This document shows, one piece after another, positions 26,350-34,581 of a DNA stretch of 42,323 bases. Made by a program: the position numbers and the translations under genes. Positions within the stretch are counted from its first letter, which is position 1; each line of letters starts with the position of its first letter. The notes below the pieces were generated by a model. The model was not told where the DNA came from. It did no database searches and worked only from the letters and a program-made list of their open reading frames with translations. Source of the stretch: SAR324 cluster bacterium (GTDB taxonomy: Bacteria > SAR324 > XYD2-FULL-50-16 > HCM1); contig PUHO01000006.1 of assembly GCA_002995645.1 (NCBI GenBank), positions 1 through 42,323 of the forward strand, in the 5' to 3' direction.

Positions 26350-28029
26350 ATGGCAAATATGTACATGGGAATGGATATCAAAATGAGCCAACAGCTCGTG
26401 ATGACTCCACAACTCCAGCAAGCAATTAAATTATTACAACTATCTACAGTAGAGCTAGAAGAGTTTATCGACCAAGCTTTAATTGAAAATCCGACGTTAG
26501 AAAAAATAGAAGACGTTCCGGAAGACGTAGTTGAACCTGAATTTGCAGAAGAACAAACCGATTTCCTTGCCGAGCAAGAACAATCTTCCTATGACGACGA
26601 GTGGCAAGAATATATTGAAAGTGGCGCCGGCACGATTCGTGAATCCAGAAATCAAGAAAGCTCCTCTGATCACCTTAATACATTGGAAGCCGTTGTTGCT
26701 TCTCATGTAAGCTTACAAGATCATATTTGGCAACAACTAGACTCGTCTAAGCTTTCTCCTGTAGAAAAAAAAATCGCCACTCTTATTTGCGGTCATATAG
26801 ACGACGACGGCTATTTATCCGTTTCTATTCGCGATATGATTTCTTCTTTAGAAGAATTGTTTAAACTAGCGCAAGAATTACTAGAACAAAAACAGCAAAT
26901 TAAAGATACCGTTCTTATTCCTGAATTTGAAGGAAGCTTTAATTTATATCATGAATCATATGAACAAACTTCTTCTGCTAAGAAAAAAAATAAAAAAGAA
27001 CAGCCAACTTTTGTGCAAGAAGAGGAAGAAGAACAAGAGCAAGAACAAAACAAAGAGCAAGTTCCGCTTTATATTGTAGGCGATGAACTTTGCGCCGTTG
27101 TGGAAACGGTGCTTCGTAAAATGCAAGAATTTTCCCCGTCCGGCTTTGCTTCTCGTTCTTTAGTAGAATGTCTTTTACTGCAGATTATGCAACATAAACC
27201 GGTCTCGGTTTTAACCTATAATATTGTTGCAAAACACTTGTCTTTACTAGAACAAAGAAACTTCAAACGCATTGCTTATCTAGAAAAGGCAACTATCCCT
27301 AAAGTAACGGAATCCTATAATTTCATTATTAGCTTAGAACCTAAGCCGGGACGCCCTTTTTATGCTAAAACAGATCAATACGTTACGCCAGACGTTTATA
27401 TTTATAAAAGAGGAAGTGAGTACGTAGTTAGTTTAAATCAAAATCATATTCCTCAATTAAAAATTAATTCGTACTATAAACAGCTACTTGAAAAAACAAA
27501 AGATAAGACCAATGCCAATGAAGACGAAGAAATGGCAGCTTTATATATTCAAGAAAAAATTAAATCAGGCGATTGGTTAATTAAAAGTATTGAACAAAGG
27601 CAAAAAACAATTTTTCGTGTTGCCGAAAGTATTTTAAAGCATCAATATGAATTCTTTGAAAAAGGAATTGCCTATTTAACGCCTATGGTCTTAAAAGATA
27701 TTGCAAAAGATATTAACGTCCATGAATCAACAGTGAGTCGTATTACAACAAATAAATATATTCATACGCCGCAAGGTTTATTTGAATTAAAATATTTTTT
27801 CACTAGCGGTCTAGAACAGCAAGACGGACAGTTTATTTCTTCGCAATTAGTTAAAAATCTTATTAAAAATTTACTTGATTCAGAAAATATTAATAAACCT
27901 TATACTGATTTGCAAATTAAAAATATCCTAGAAAAACAAGAAAATATTAAAGTTGCACGTAGAACGGTCGCCAAATATAGAGAAGCTCTTAATATTCTTC
28001 CCTCAAATAAAAGAAAAAAATTATTTTAA
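26350..28029 (+). CDS. rpoN: RNA polymerase sigma-54 factor
   Basis: RpoN directs polymerase to -24/-12 promoters that need an enhancer-binding ATPase. The N-terminal Gln/Leu-rich activator region is clear (MSQQLVMTPQLQQAIKLLQL near 13-32). The C-terminal DNA-binding part has a helix-turn-helix (KDIAKDINVHESTVSRIT near 455-473) and the RpoN box ARRTVAKYR near 535. At 559 residues it is longer than most. The extra length lies in an acidic, Lys/Gln-rich insertion around residues 195-240 (EEEEEQEQEQNKEQ). The likely target in this window is the hsp20 pair; no enhancer-binding protein gene is present. Confidence 0.97.
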   Translation: MANMYMGMDIKMSQQLVMTPQLQQAIKLLQLSTVELEEFIDQALIENPTLEKIEDVPEDVVEPEFAEEQTDFLAEQEQSSYDDEWQEYIESGAGTIRESRNQESSSDHLNTLEAVVASHVSLQDHIWQQLDSSKLSPVEKKIATLICGHIDDDGYLSVSIRDMISSLEELFKLAQELLEQKQQIKDTVLIPEFEGSFNLYHESYEQTSSAKKKNKKEQPTFVQEEEEEQEQEQNKEQVPLYIVGDELCAVVETVLRKMQEFSPSGFASRSLVECLLLQIMQHKPVSVLTYNIVAKHLSLLEQRNFKRIAYLEKATIPKVTESYNFIISLEPKPGRPFYAKTDQYVTPDVYIYKRGSEYVVSLNQNHIPQLKINSYYKQLLEKTKDKTNANEDEEMAALYIQEKIKSGDWLIKSIEQRQKTIFRVAESILKHQYEFFEKGIAYLTPMVLKDIAKDINVHESTVSRITTNKYIHTPQGLFELKYFFTSGLEQQDGQFISSQLVKNLIKNLLDSENINKPYTDLQIKNILEKQENIKVARRTVAKYREALNILPSNKRKKLF

Positions 28030-28045
28030 TTTCTTTTTTTGTTTA

Positions 28046-28074
28046 TTGACTCCGCTACAAGCATAATATATACT
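28046..28074 (+). promoter_or_regulatory. Strong sigma-70-type promoter downstream of rpoN
   Basis: TTGACT (28046-28051), a 17-bp spacer and TATACT (28069-28074) form one of the best promoter matches in the window. The next start codon is at 28272, so the transcript would carry a leader of about 190 bases. Within 28075-28271 I see only A+T-rich sequence, no named riboswitch and no small open frame with a ribosome-binding site. Confidence 0.55.
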
Positions 28075-28271
28075 TCTTATCTTACTGGACTTTTATAGGT
28101 AATAATATCAAAAAACAAGGGCTTTTAACTTTATAATCGATTTGTTTTACTAATATAAAATGCAATTAATAACCTTAAATTTGAAATAGACTATTCCCTT
28201 ATTTAGTAATTTAGGTTATATTATTAAATAAGAACATATTAATACATAAATAAGACATTATTATCTAGCTC

Positions 28272-28670
28272 ATGAACTGTAGCACTTTTGATACTATAAG
28301 AAATTATATACATTCCTTAGCCTTGTATATTGTTGAAGAAAACACGGAAGAAGAAGTTTTTATCGTAAAACAAGAGAATATGGGTATATCTAATTTAATT
28401 ATTGATTGTGAAGCGCCTGTTCTTATTTTAGAGCAACATCTTTTTCAGATTCCGAAACCATCTATAGAACTTTATACAGCTTTGCTACAAAAAAATAGAT
28501 TTTTACTGCGCGGTAGCTTTTTTATTGATACGAAACAAGAAAATATTTTCTTTCATGATTCTTTATTATTAAAAGATCTTTCATTTGACCAATTTGCAGC
28601 AAGTATTCATGCCGTTACTTTTGCTGTGTACGAACATGGAAAATCACTTATAAACATATTAGAAAAATAA
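28272..28670 (+). CDS. Hypothetical protein preceding pspA (132 aa)
   Basis: I do not recognise this protein with certainty. It is soluble, has no signal peptide, and mixes beta-rich segments (EEVFIVKQ, SNLIIDCEAPVLILE) with a C-terminal helix (FDQFAASIHAVTFAVYEHG). The length and position just before a pspA-like gene resemble the YjfI/DUF2170 partner of YjfJ in E. coli, but I could not verify that. It ends 4 bp before pspA, so the two are clearly co-transcribed and probably act together in envelope stress. Confidence 0.7.
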   Translation: MNCSTFDTIRNYIHSLALYIVEENTEEEVFIVKQENMGISNLIIDCEAPVLILEQHLFQIPKPSIELYTALLQKNRFLLRGSFFIDTKQENIFFHDSLLLKDLSFDQFAASIHAVTFAVYEHGKSLINILEK

Positions 28671-28674
28671 ACTT

Positions 28675-29382
28675 ATGTCTTTTTGGAAACGTATTCTTAC
28701 TCTTGGCAAAGCGGAAGCATCTAACCTTTTAAGTAAATTAGAAGATTCGACGAAGCTAGTTAAACAAAGTATCTTTGAATTAGAAAAAGAGATTGATCAA
28801 GTACAAAAATCTTTTATTGAAGTTAAATCTATTGCAGTAAGAGAACAATACGCAATAGAAAAATTAACGCAAGAAGCTACTGACTGGCGAAAAAAAGCAA
28901 CTTTACTTGTAACGCAAGCAAGTCAAGGCAAGATTCCAGAAGAAAAAGCAGACGATTTAGCAAAGCAGGCATTAGGCGAAGCAAAGAAAACAGACCAACA
29001 AATAGCCTTGCATACAGAAGAATATACAAAACAAAACGCGGCAGTTACGTCATTGGAACAACAGCTTGATAAAATGAAAGAAGTCTTGCAACAGTATCGC
29101 AATGAATTAACAGCCCTTGAAACTAGACTCAAACTAGCGAAAGTATCTCAAAAAATTGAAACCCAACTTGGCAATTTTGGAGAGAATAACACGACTCACA
29201 ATCTTATTAACAAACTCCATGATCGTGTTGAAGAAGAAGAAGCGTTAGCTTTTTCTATGAAAAGTCTACAAGAACAACCTAAGAAATTAGAAGTTCAAAT
29301 TGACAATTCACTGGCAACAAATGACGATCATGATCAACTTGAACAGGAACTTAGTATCCTAAAAGAAAAAATTAACTCATAA
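28675..29382 (+). CDS. pspA: PspA/IM30 family membrane-stress protein
   Basis: This is an ESCRT-III-like protein that coats and protects the inner membrane. The 235 residues start SFWKRILTLGKAEASNLLSK, the amphipathic helix region of the family. Long coiled coils rich in Glu, Lys and Gln follow to the end, with no membrane segment. It begins 4 bp after the upstream gene. The HU-type gene follows after 43 bp. It could equally be called the YjfJ branch of the family. Confidence 0.87.
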   Translation: MSFWKRILTLGKAEASNLLSKLEDSTKLVKQSIFELEKEIDQVQKSFIEVKSIAVREQYAIEKLTQEATDWRKKATLLVTQASQGKIPEEKADDLAKQALGEAKKTDQQIALHTEEYTKQNAAVTSLEQQLDKMKEVLQQYRNELTALETRLKLAKVSQKIETQLGNFGENNTTHNLINKLHDRVEEEEALAFSMKSLQEQPKKLEVQIDNSLATNDDHDQLEQELSILKEKINS

Positions 29383-29425
29383 GAGCAAATTTGCATTTTT
29401 ATTAACCTGCGTTTGGAGAGGGTAT

Positions 29426-29743
29426 ATGGCAAAAATCAAAATATCAGACCTAGTAGAAGAAATATATAATAACATGGACGATGAGAAATTTTCATCTCTG
29501 TCGGCTAGTAAAAAAAAGTCAATCGCTAATGAAACGGTTGATCTATTCTTTAATACAATTAAAAAAAGTATACAACAAGGCAATCGTGTTGAATTAAGAG
29601 GCTTTGCCACTTTTACAAGAAAAGACTACGATGGCTACGTAGGACGTAATCCAAAAACCGGAGAAAAAGTCCAAGTGGCAAGTAAACGGCTTCCCGTCTT
29701 TCGTCCCGCGAAAACCCTTATTGATCTAATTAATCAAGATTAA
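29426..29743 (+). CDS. HU/IHF-family DNA-binding protein
   Basis: This is a histone-like DNA-bending protein of 105 residues. The core motif GRNPKTGEKVQV near 74-85 and the preceding VELRGFATF near 58-66 are diagnostic. KRLPVFRPAKTL forms the last strand and helix. Compared with a 90-residue HU there is about a 10-residue insertion in the N-terminal helices (DDEKFSSLSASKKKSI). A GGAGAGG ribosome-binding site precedes the ATG. Whether it is HU or an IHF-like variant cannot be said from sequence. Confidence 0.93.
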   Translation: MAKIKISDLVEEIYNNMDDEKFSSLSASKKKSIANETVDLFFNTIKKSIQQGNRVELRGFATFTRKDYDGYVGRNPKTGEKVQVASKRLPVFRPAKTLIDLINQD

Positions 29744-29751
29744 TTTATATA

Positions 29752-29782
29752 GAAGCGAATAGTATCTTATGCTATTTGCTTC
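29752..29782 (+). terminator. Hairpin after the HU gene
   Basis: GAAGCGAATAG (29752-29762) pairs with CTATTTGCTTC (29772-29782) with one G-U pair. A pyrimidine-rich tail follows rather than a clean T-run. It lies 9 bp after the stop and just before array B. Confidence 0.55.
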
Positions 29783-29804
29783 TTCCCTATCTTTCTTTAA
29801 TTAA

Positions 29805-30899
29805 AATAGAAGTTATTTTCTTTAACTCCGGATATTTTGCTATATCCTCATAAGCTTTCACACTTTCTTTATATCTATTTAAACGATAAAACCGAGTTCC
29901 CACAGTGAGGCGCTAGGATAGAGGCTATTTTTCTTTAACTCTGGATATTTGGTTGCATCATGTAAATATAAATCATCATAAGCAATGATTTATTTGCATG
30001 AGTTTTCACAAGTTCTTTAATCTAGGCGAAGCTTAAAAAAGCATTAAAATATATGGTGATCCGGTTCTAATTTAAACGATAAAACCAACTCCTCACAGTG
30101 TGGCGCGAGCATAGAAGTTATTTTTTTCTTTAACTCTGGATATTTTGTTGCATCTGTTTCTTTCATTGTCATTTCAAAGTTAATAACTTCCTTATCTCTA
30201 TCACCACGTAAATATAAATCATGATTAGCAATGATTGTATCCGCATGAGTTTTCACAAGTTCTTTATATCTATTTAAACGATAAAACCAACTCCCTACAG
30301 TGTGGCGCTAGCATAGAGGCTATTTTTCTTTAACTCCGGATATTTTGTTGCATCATGTAAATATAAATCATGATTAGCAATAATTTATCCGCATGAGTTT
30401 TCACAAGTTCTTTAATCTAGACGATGCTTAAAAAAGCATTAAAATATATGGTGATCCGGTTCTAATTTGAACGATAAAACCAACTCCCTACAGTGTGGCA
30501 CGAGCATAGAAGCTATTTTTTTCTTTAACTCCGTATATTTTGCTATATCCTCATAAGCTTTCACAAGTTCTTTATATCTATTTAAACGATAAAACCGAGT
30601 TCCTACAGTGAGGCACAAGCATAGAGGCTATTTTTTCTTTAGCTCTGGATATTTTGTTGCATCATGTAAATATAAATCATGATTAGCAATGATTTATTTG
30701 CATGAGCTTTCACACTTTCTTTATATCTATTTGAACGATAAAACCAACTCCCCACAGTGAGGCACGAGCATAGAGGCTATTTTTTTCTTTAGCTCTGGAT
30801 ATTTGGTTACATCATGTAAATATAAATCATGATTAGCAATGATTTATTCGCATGCGTTTTCACAAGTTCTTTATATTTAGGCGAAGCTTAAAAAAAGCA
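29805..30899 (-). repeat. Array B: mosaic degenerate copies of the cation-efflux gene 3' end
   Basis: The stretch is built from pieces of the last ~200 bp of the adjacent cation-efflux gene, all in the same orientation. The marker AACGATAAAACC occurs at 29882, 30075, 30277, 30470, 30585 and 30734, and again at 30931 inside the gene. Intervals are 193, 202, 193, 115, 149 and 197 bp. Three unit types recur: one nearly complete, one with an internal deletion that joins GTTGCATC to ATGTAAATATAAATC, and a shorter one containing CTATATCCTCATAAGC. Several units also include the gene's stop codon and about 20 bp of its 3' flank (AAAGCATTAAAATATATGG). Differences are mostly point substitutions. Confidence 0.94.
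30044..30256 (-). pseudogene. Most complete tail copy in array B (70 open codons)
   Basis: This open frame matches the last 70 residues of the cation-efflux protein with about a dozen substitutions. It keeps LYLRGDRDKEVINFEMTMKE and the terminal LEPDHHIF with its stop. It lacks the membrane domain, and I see no ribosome-binding site. It is best read as a duplicated gene end, though a small soluble copy of the cytoplasmic domain cannot be excluded. Confidence 0.8.
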
Positions 30900-32048
30900 T
30901 TAAAATATATGGTGATCTGGTTCTAATTTGAACGATAAAACCGAGTTCCCACAGTGAGGCACGAGCATAGAGGCTATTTTTTTCTTTAACTCTGGATATT
31001 TTGTTACATCTGTTTCTTTCATTGTCATTTCAAAGTTAATAACTTCCTTATCTCTATCACCACGTAAATACAAATCATGATAATCAACGATTATATCTGC
31101 ATGCGTTTTCACAAATTCTTTAAAAATTTGCGATAATTCTTTATATCTAGGCGAATCTAAAGGGATCGGGTCAACATGAACATTACAATCGCTATATTCC
31201 GGAAGTATCTCTAAAATATTAGAAGCAACGTCGGCAGCAATATCATGCATTGCTTCTACTGAAAAAGAAGACGATATTTCAACATGTAAACTTACATAAA
31301 AAATATTGCCATATTGATGTATGATTAAATCATGTATACGAAAAACATGCTCTGTTTTCATTGCCGCTTCTCTAACGGCTATCAAAATTTCATCTTTAAC
31401 CCGCGTTCCTAATAAGGAAACAACACTTGTATAAAGTAAGCCTATTGCTTCTTTAAAAATAAACAAGCTAATAACAATACTCATAGCCGAGTCCAGCCAA
31501 TAAATATGAAAGTAGCTACCAATAAAAGCGGGGAATAGTAAAGCAGTTGTAATGCTATCTATACGGTGGTGCCATGCATCAGCATGCATTAAAGAAGAAT
31601 CATAGCGATTCGCTATATACTTAGTAATATAAAAAAGTACTTCTTTAAGGATAATAGAAAAAATAGCTACAAGCCACAAAGACCAATGTAACGTTATTTC
31701 CGTTTCTTTTTGTATGATTAGGCTATGAATTCCGGGAATGAGCAACTCAATGGCGGCAACGGCAAGTAAAACCGCGATAATAACGCTAGCCACTTCTTCC
31801 ATTCTCTGTTGCCCGAAAGGATGTTGCCTTGAAGGTTTTCTTCGTATAATGAAAATAGAAAAAATCACTATCGCCGAAGTAACACTATCGCCAGCAGAAT
31901 GAACTCCATCTGACACTAAAGCATAGGAATGAAAATACCACCCAAACCCAACTTTTAAGACAAATAAAGTAAGGTTTACGGCAATTGAGCTCCATGCTAT
32001 TAGAAATAGTGCTTTTTCTTTTTTTCTTACAGCAGTAAAACTAAGCAT
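30900..32048 (-). CDS. Cation diffusion facilitator (metal efflux) protein
   Basis: This is a CDF-family exporter of divalent metals (Zn2+, Fe2+, Mn2+ or similar) driven by H+ exchange. The 382-residue protein has about six membrane helices. Metal-site residues are visible in SDGVHSAGD (Asp47, His50, Asp54) and in HADAWHHRIDS near 155-165. A cytoplasmic domain near 215-300 is followed by an unusual extra ~90-residue tail, the part duplicated in array B. The metal cannot be assigned. Its ATG directly abuts the yidC stop, so it is the last gene of the rpmH-rnpA-yidD-yidC operon. Confidence 0.92.
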   Translation of the reverse strand: MLSFTAVRKKEKALFLIAWSSIAVNLTLFVLKVGFGWYFHSYALVSDGVHSAGDSVTSAIVIFSIFIIRRKPSRQHPFGQQRMEEVASVIIAVLLAVAAIELLIPGIHSLIIQKETEITLHWSLWLVAIFSIILKEVLFYITKYIANRYDSSLMHADAWHHRIDSITTALLFPAFIGSYFHIYWLDSAMSIVISLFIFKEAIGLLYTSVVSLLGTRVKDEILIAVREAAMKTEHVFRIHDLIIHQYGNIFYVSLHVEISSSFSVEAMHDIAADVASNILEILPEYSDCNVHVDPIPLDSPRYKELSQIFKEFVKTHADIIVDYHDLYLRGDRDKEVINFEMTMKETDVTKYPELKKKIASMLVPHCGNSVLSFKLEPDHHIF

Positions 32049-33734
32049 TTAATCTGTGATTTCCGGCATTTTTACTTTATTAAAAATCCATTGTTGCAAC
32101 ACTGTAATAATATTACTACAAACCCAATATAACACAAGAGCGCTTGGCATATCTAAAAAGAATAAAATCATAACTAAAGGCATCCACTTCAGCATTTTAG
32201 CTTGCGTTGCATCTAGCGCTGGCGCGGCGGCAACCATTTGTTGCAAGAATATACTAATACCCATTAATAAAGGTAAAACCAGCGTATAATCAGCAGCCGA
32301 AAGATCTTGTATCCAAAAGATAAACGGTGCGTGTCTTAGTTCTGTAGCCGGTAAAAGGGCTTTATATAAACCAATAAAAATAGGGATTTGAACAATCATT
32401 GGCAAACAACCACCAACAGGGCTTACCTTGTTTTTCTTATATAACCCCATGATTTCTTGATTCATTTTTTGCGAATCTTTAGCATATTTCTTTCTAATCT
32501 TTTTAATTCTTGGATTTAACGAAGACATACGCTTCATTGACTTCATACCTTTATAAGCTAACGGCAACATTAACATACGTACTATAATGGTAAGTAGAAT
32601 AATCGCCACACCCCAGTTGACAACGTAAGATTGCAAGAAACGAAGCAACATTAATAAAGGTTCGGCAATAAAAGCAAACCAACCGAAATCTTGAGACAAA
32701 TGTAAATGCGGGCTAAATTGTTTCATATATTTTGGAAGTTTAGGTCCGTAATATATTTTAAAGTCCTTGTTATAACTTGAATTAGCATCTAGCTGTACGG
32801 CTTTATCTAAAAAAGCATATTGTGCCACTGCTATTTTTTTATTATTTTGTACTTGCTCAAAAGTAGTAAAAACGAAAGGAATAGGAGAATCACTTTTTGT
32901 GGCAGATACAAAATATAAATCAGAAATACCGCCCCAAGTTGCAACTTGCGTTAAGTGATTGTTATTATCTTCTTGGATATCGTCAAGATCATACTTTTCT
33001 AGCGACTTTGAAATAAGAGCAATAGCGCTTCTTTTTTGCGTACGTCTTTGGTTACGTATATTTTCATTACCGGCACCAAGTGCTAGTTTAGGGATAATAG
33101 TCACCTTTTTTTGACTTTTATTTAACACGCTAACATGCATGTCTATAATATACGAATCGCTGTGAAACGTTAATTTTTTCACAATTTGTAAACCGTTAGG
33201 AAGGGTCCCCACCATTTCTATAGTTTGCGGTTTATCTTTGACTGCTAAGTCTGTTTTTTCAACTTGATAGACTATCGGCTCTTGTAACTGTAGTGCGGAA
33301 AATTTCCAAATATGGTTACTCTCGCCATAGTATCCCGCCATATTCACTCTACGGCTTTTATCGCGTTTATACATAGTAAGCTCTTTTTTCCCGCGAATTG
33401 TATTCCAAACTAGCTTAACTATACTTTTATGAACCGGACCGTCGTATTCTTGATCTTTCAGTAAAAACGACTTTAACATGCCGTCTTTTGTTGTTAACGT
33501 TGCTTTATATAAAGGCGTATCTATATGAATATCTTTTGTTTTAAGCTTCTTTCTCGCTACTAATTTTACATTAGACTTTAGCTTTGTAACATTTTTTTGT
33601 ACGTCTTTATTTGCTACTTGTTCTGTTTTCGTTTCTTTTTTATGTTCTTTTATAGGTGCCGCCGGAAACAAAGTATAGTAACCCAAGATAACGGCAGCAG
33701 ACAAAGCAAACGCTATAAATAAATTTTTATCCAT
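32049..33734 (-). CDS. yidC: Membrane protein insertase YidC
   Basis: YidC inserts and folds inner-membrane proteins, alone or with SecYEG. The 561-residue Gram-negative form has an N-terminal membrane helix (FIAFALSAAVILGYYTLFPA), a large periplasmic domain from about 30 to 340, and the conserved five-helix insertase domain with KVSPVGGCLPMIVQIPIFIG near 435-455. The periplasmic domain is a diderm trait. It lies 13 bp downstream of yidD in the usual cluster. Confidence 0.97.
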   Translation of the reverse strand: MDKNLFIAFALSAAVILGYYTLFPAAPIKEHKKETKTEQVANKDVQKNVTKLKSNVKLVARKKLKTKDIHIDTPLYKATLTTKDGMLKSFLLKDQEYDGPVHKSIVKLVWNTIRGKKELTMYKRDKSRRVNMAGYYGESNHIWKFSALQLQEPIVYQVEKTDLAVKDKPQTIEMVGTLPNGLQIVKKLTFHSDSYIIDMHVSVLNKSQKKVTIIPKLALGAGNENIRNQRRTQKRSAIALISKSLEKYDLDDIQEDNNNHLTQVATWGGISDLYFVSATKSDSPIPFVFTTFEQVQNNKKIAVAQYAFLDKAVQLDANSSYNKDFKIYYGPKLPKYMKQFSPHLHLSQDFGWFAFIAEPLLMLLRFLQSYVVNWGVAIILLTIIVRMLMLPLAYKGMKSMKRMSSLNPRIKKIRKKYAKDSQKMNQEIMGLYKKNKVSPVGGCLPMIVQIPIFIGLYKALLPATELRHAPFIFWIQDLSAADYTLVLPLLMGISIFLQQMVAAAPALDATQAKMLKWMPLVMILFFLDMPSALVLYWVCSNIITVLQQWIFNKVKMPEITD

Positions 33735-33747
33735 AATACTTAATTAA

Positions 33748-34002
33748 TTATTTATTTTTTTCTGGGACTGGATCATATCCGCCCTGTTCAAAAGGATGAC
33801 AACGCAATATTCGTTTTACGCACAAAAAAGTTCCATATATAAAACCAAAGCGGTTTAACGCTTCCCTTGCATAATGCGAACAAGAAGGATGATATATACA
33901 AGACGAACCAAGCAAAGGTGAAATACAAGCTTGGTATATATATATTAAAGTAATGCTTATTTTAACTAAAATAAAATTCAAACAATGTAATAAGCTACTC
34001 AT
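33748..34002 (-). CDS. yidD: Membrane protein insertion efficiency factor YidD
   Basis: This is a small peripheral membrane protein that assists YidC. The 84 residues contain the family signature YQACISPLLGSSCIYHPSCSHYAREAL with its three conserved cysteines and end CHPFEQGGYDPVP. It overlaps the rnpA stop by 4 bp, indicating translational coupling. Confidence 0.96.
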   Translation of the reverse strand: MSSLLHCLNFILVKISITLIYIYQACISPLLGSSCIYHPSCSHYAREALNRFGFIYGTFLCVKRILRCHPFEQGGYDPVPEKNK

Positions 34003-34358
34003 AAAGATAAATCTTTTGTTAGGTGTAACCCTGCTTTTTTAACAGCTTCTTTTGCACAATGCAAAGTAATAGTATGATACGGTTTCTTTTTAAAAAAAAC
34101 AGCCATATCAAAGGAACAAGTAAATTGTTCCTGTTGCAGTCGGAAAGCCTCGCGCATAATTCGTTTAATATAATTACGTTGAGGCGCCGATCCGACACGT
34201 TTAGAAACAGAAACTAAAAAGCGAGATTGCTTTTCATTAGTGATATAAATACAAAAGAAGAACCCGTCTACTTTAAATTTTACCCCTTGATTAAATAGAT
34301 TTTTAATTTCCGCTTTTTTAGCAATGCGCAGTTCTTTAGGGAATAAATACCTAGACAC
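33999..34358 (-). CDS. rnpA: Ribonuclease P protein component
   Basis: RnpA binds the RNase P RNA and helps mature tRNA 5' ends. The 119-residue basic protein shows FLVSVSKRVGSAPQRNYIKR near 45-65, equivalent to the family RNR motif region, and an RIMREAFR helix after it. The start is GTG at 34358, which overlaps the rpmH stop by 8 bp, so translation is probably coupled. Confidence 0.95.
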   Translation of the reverse strand: MSRYLFPKELRIAKKAEIKNLFNQGVKFKVDGFFFCIYITNEKQSRFLVSVSKRVGSAPQRNYIKRIMREAFRLQQEQFTCSFDMAVFFKKKPYHTITLHCAKEAVKKAGLHLTKDLSL

Positions 34359-34485
34359 TTAATCGTTTACGACCTTTTCTTCTTCTTCGATTAAGAACTA
34401 AACGTCCGTTTGCCGTAGACATACGTTTACGAAAACCATGTGTTTTTTTTCTTTTACGCGTATTAGGTTGATATGTTCTTTTCAT
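34351..34485 (-). CDS. rpmH: Ribosomal protein bL34
   Basis: This 44-residue protein was found by hand on the minus strand: ATG 34485 to TAG 34351. It reads MKRTYQPNTRKRKKTHGFR and ends RRRRKGRKRLSV, a textbook L34 sequence. It is a structural protein of the large ribosomal subunit. AAGGAA precedes the ATG. It overlaps rnpA by 8 bp. The dnaA gene that often precedes rpmH is absent here; ahcY is upstream instead. Confidence 0.98.
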   Translation of the reverse strand: MKRTYQPNTRKRKKTHGFRKRMSTANGRLVLNRRRRKGRKRLSV

Positions 34486-34536
34486 CAGTTTCCTTATATT
34501 AATAATAAAATATATTGCAATATGATATATTTTAAT

Positions 34537-34565
34537 AGGATATGTTAATTCTACAAGTAAGTCAA
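34537..34565 (-). promoter_or_regulatory. Candidate promoter of the rpmH-rnpA-yidD-yidC operon
   Basis: On the minus strand TTGACT, a 17-bp spacer and TATCCT lie about 50 bp before the rpmH start. Confidence 0.5.
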
Positions 34566-34581
34566 GCTTAACTACAACAAT

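Noticed and set aside
34486..34581. Replication origin next to rpmH
   Set aside because: No DnaA boxes (TTATCCACA) were noticed and dnaA is absent; the gap is under 100 bp.
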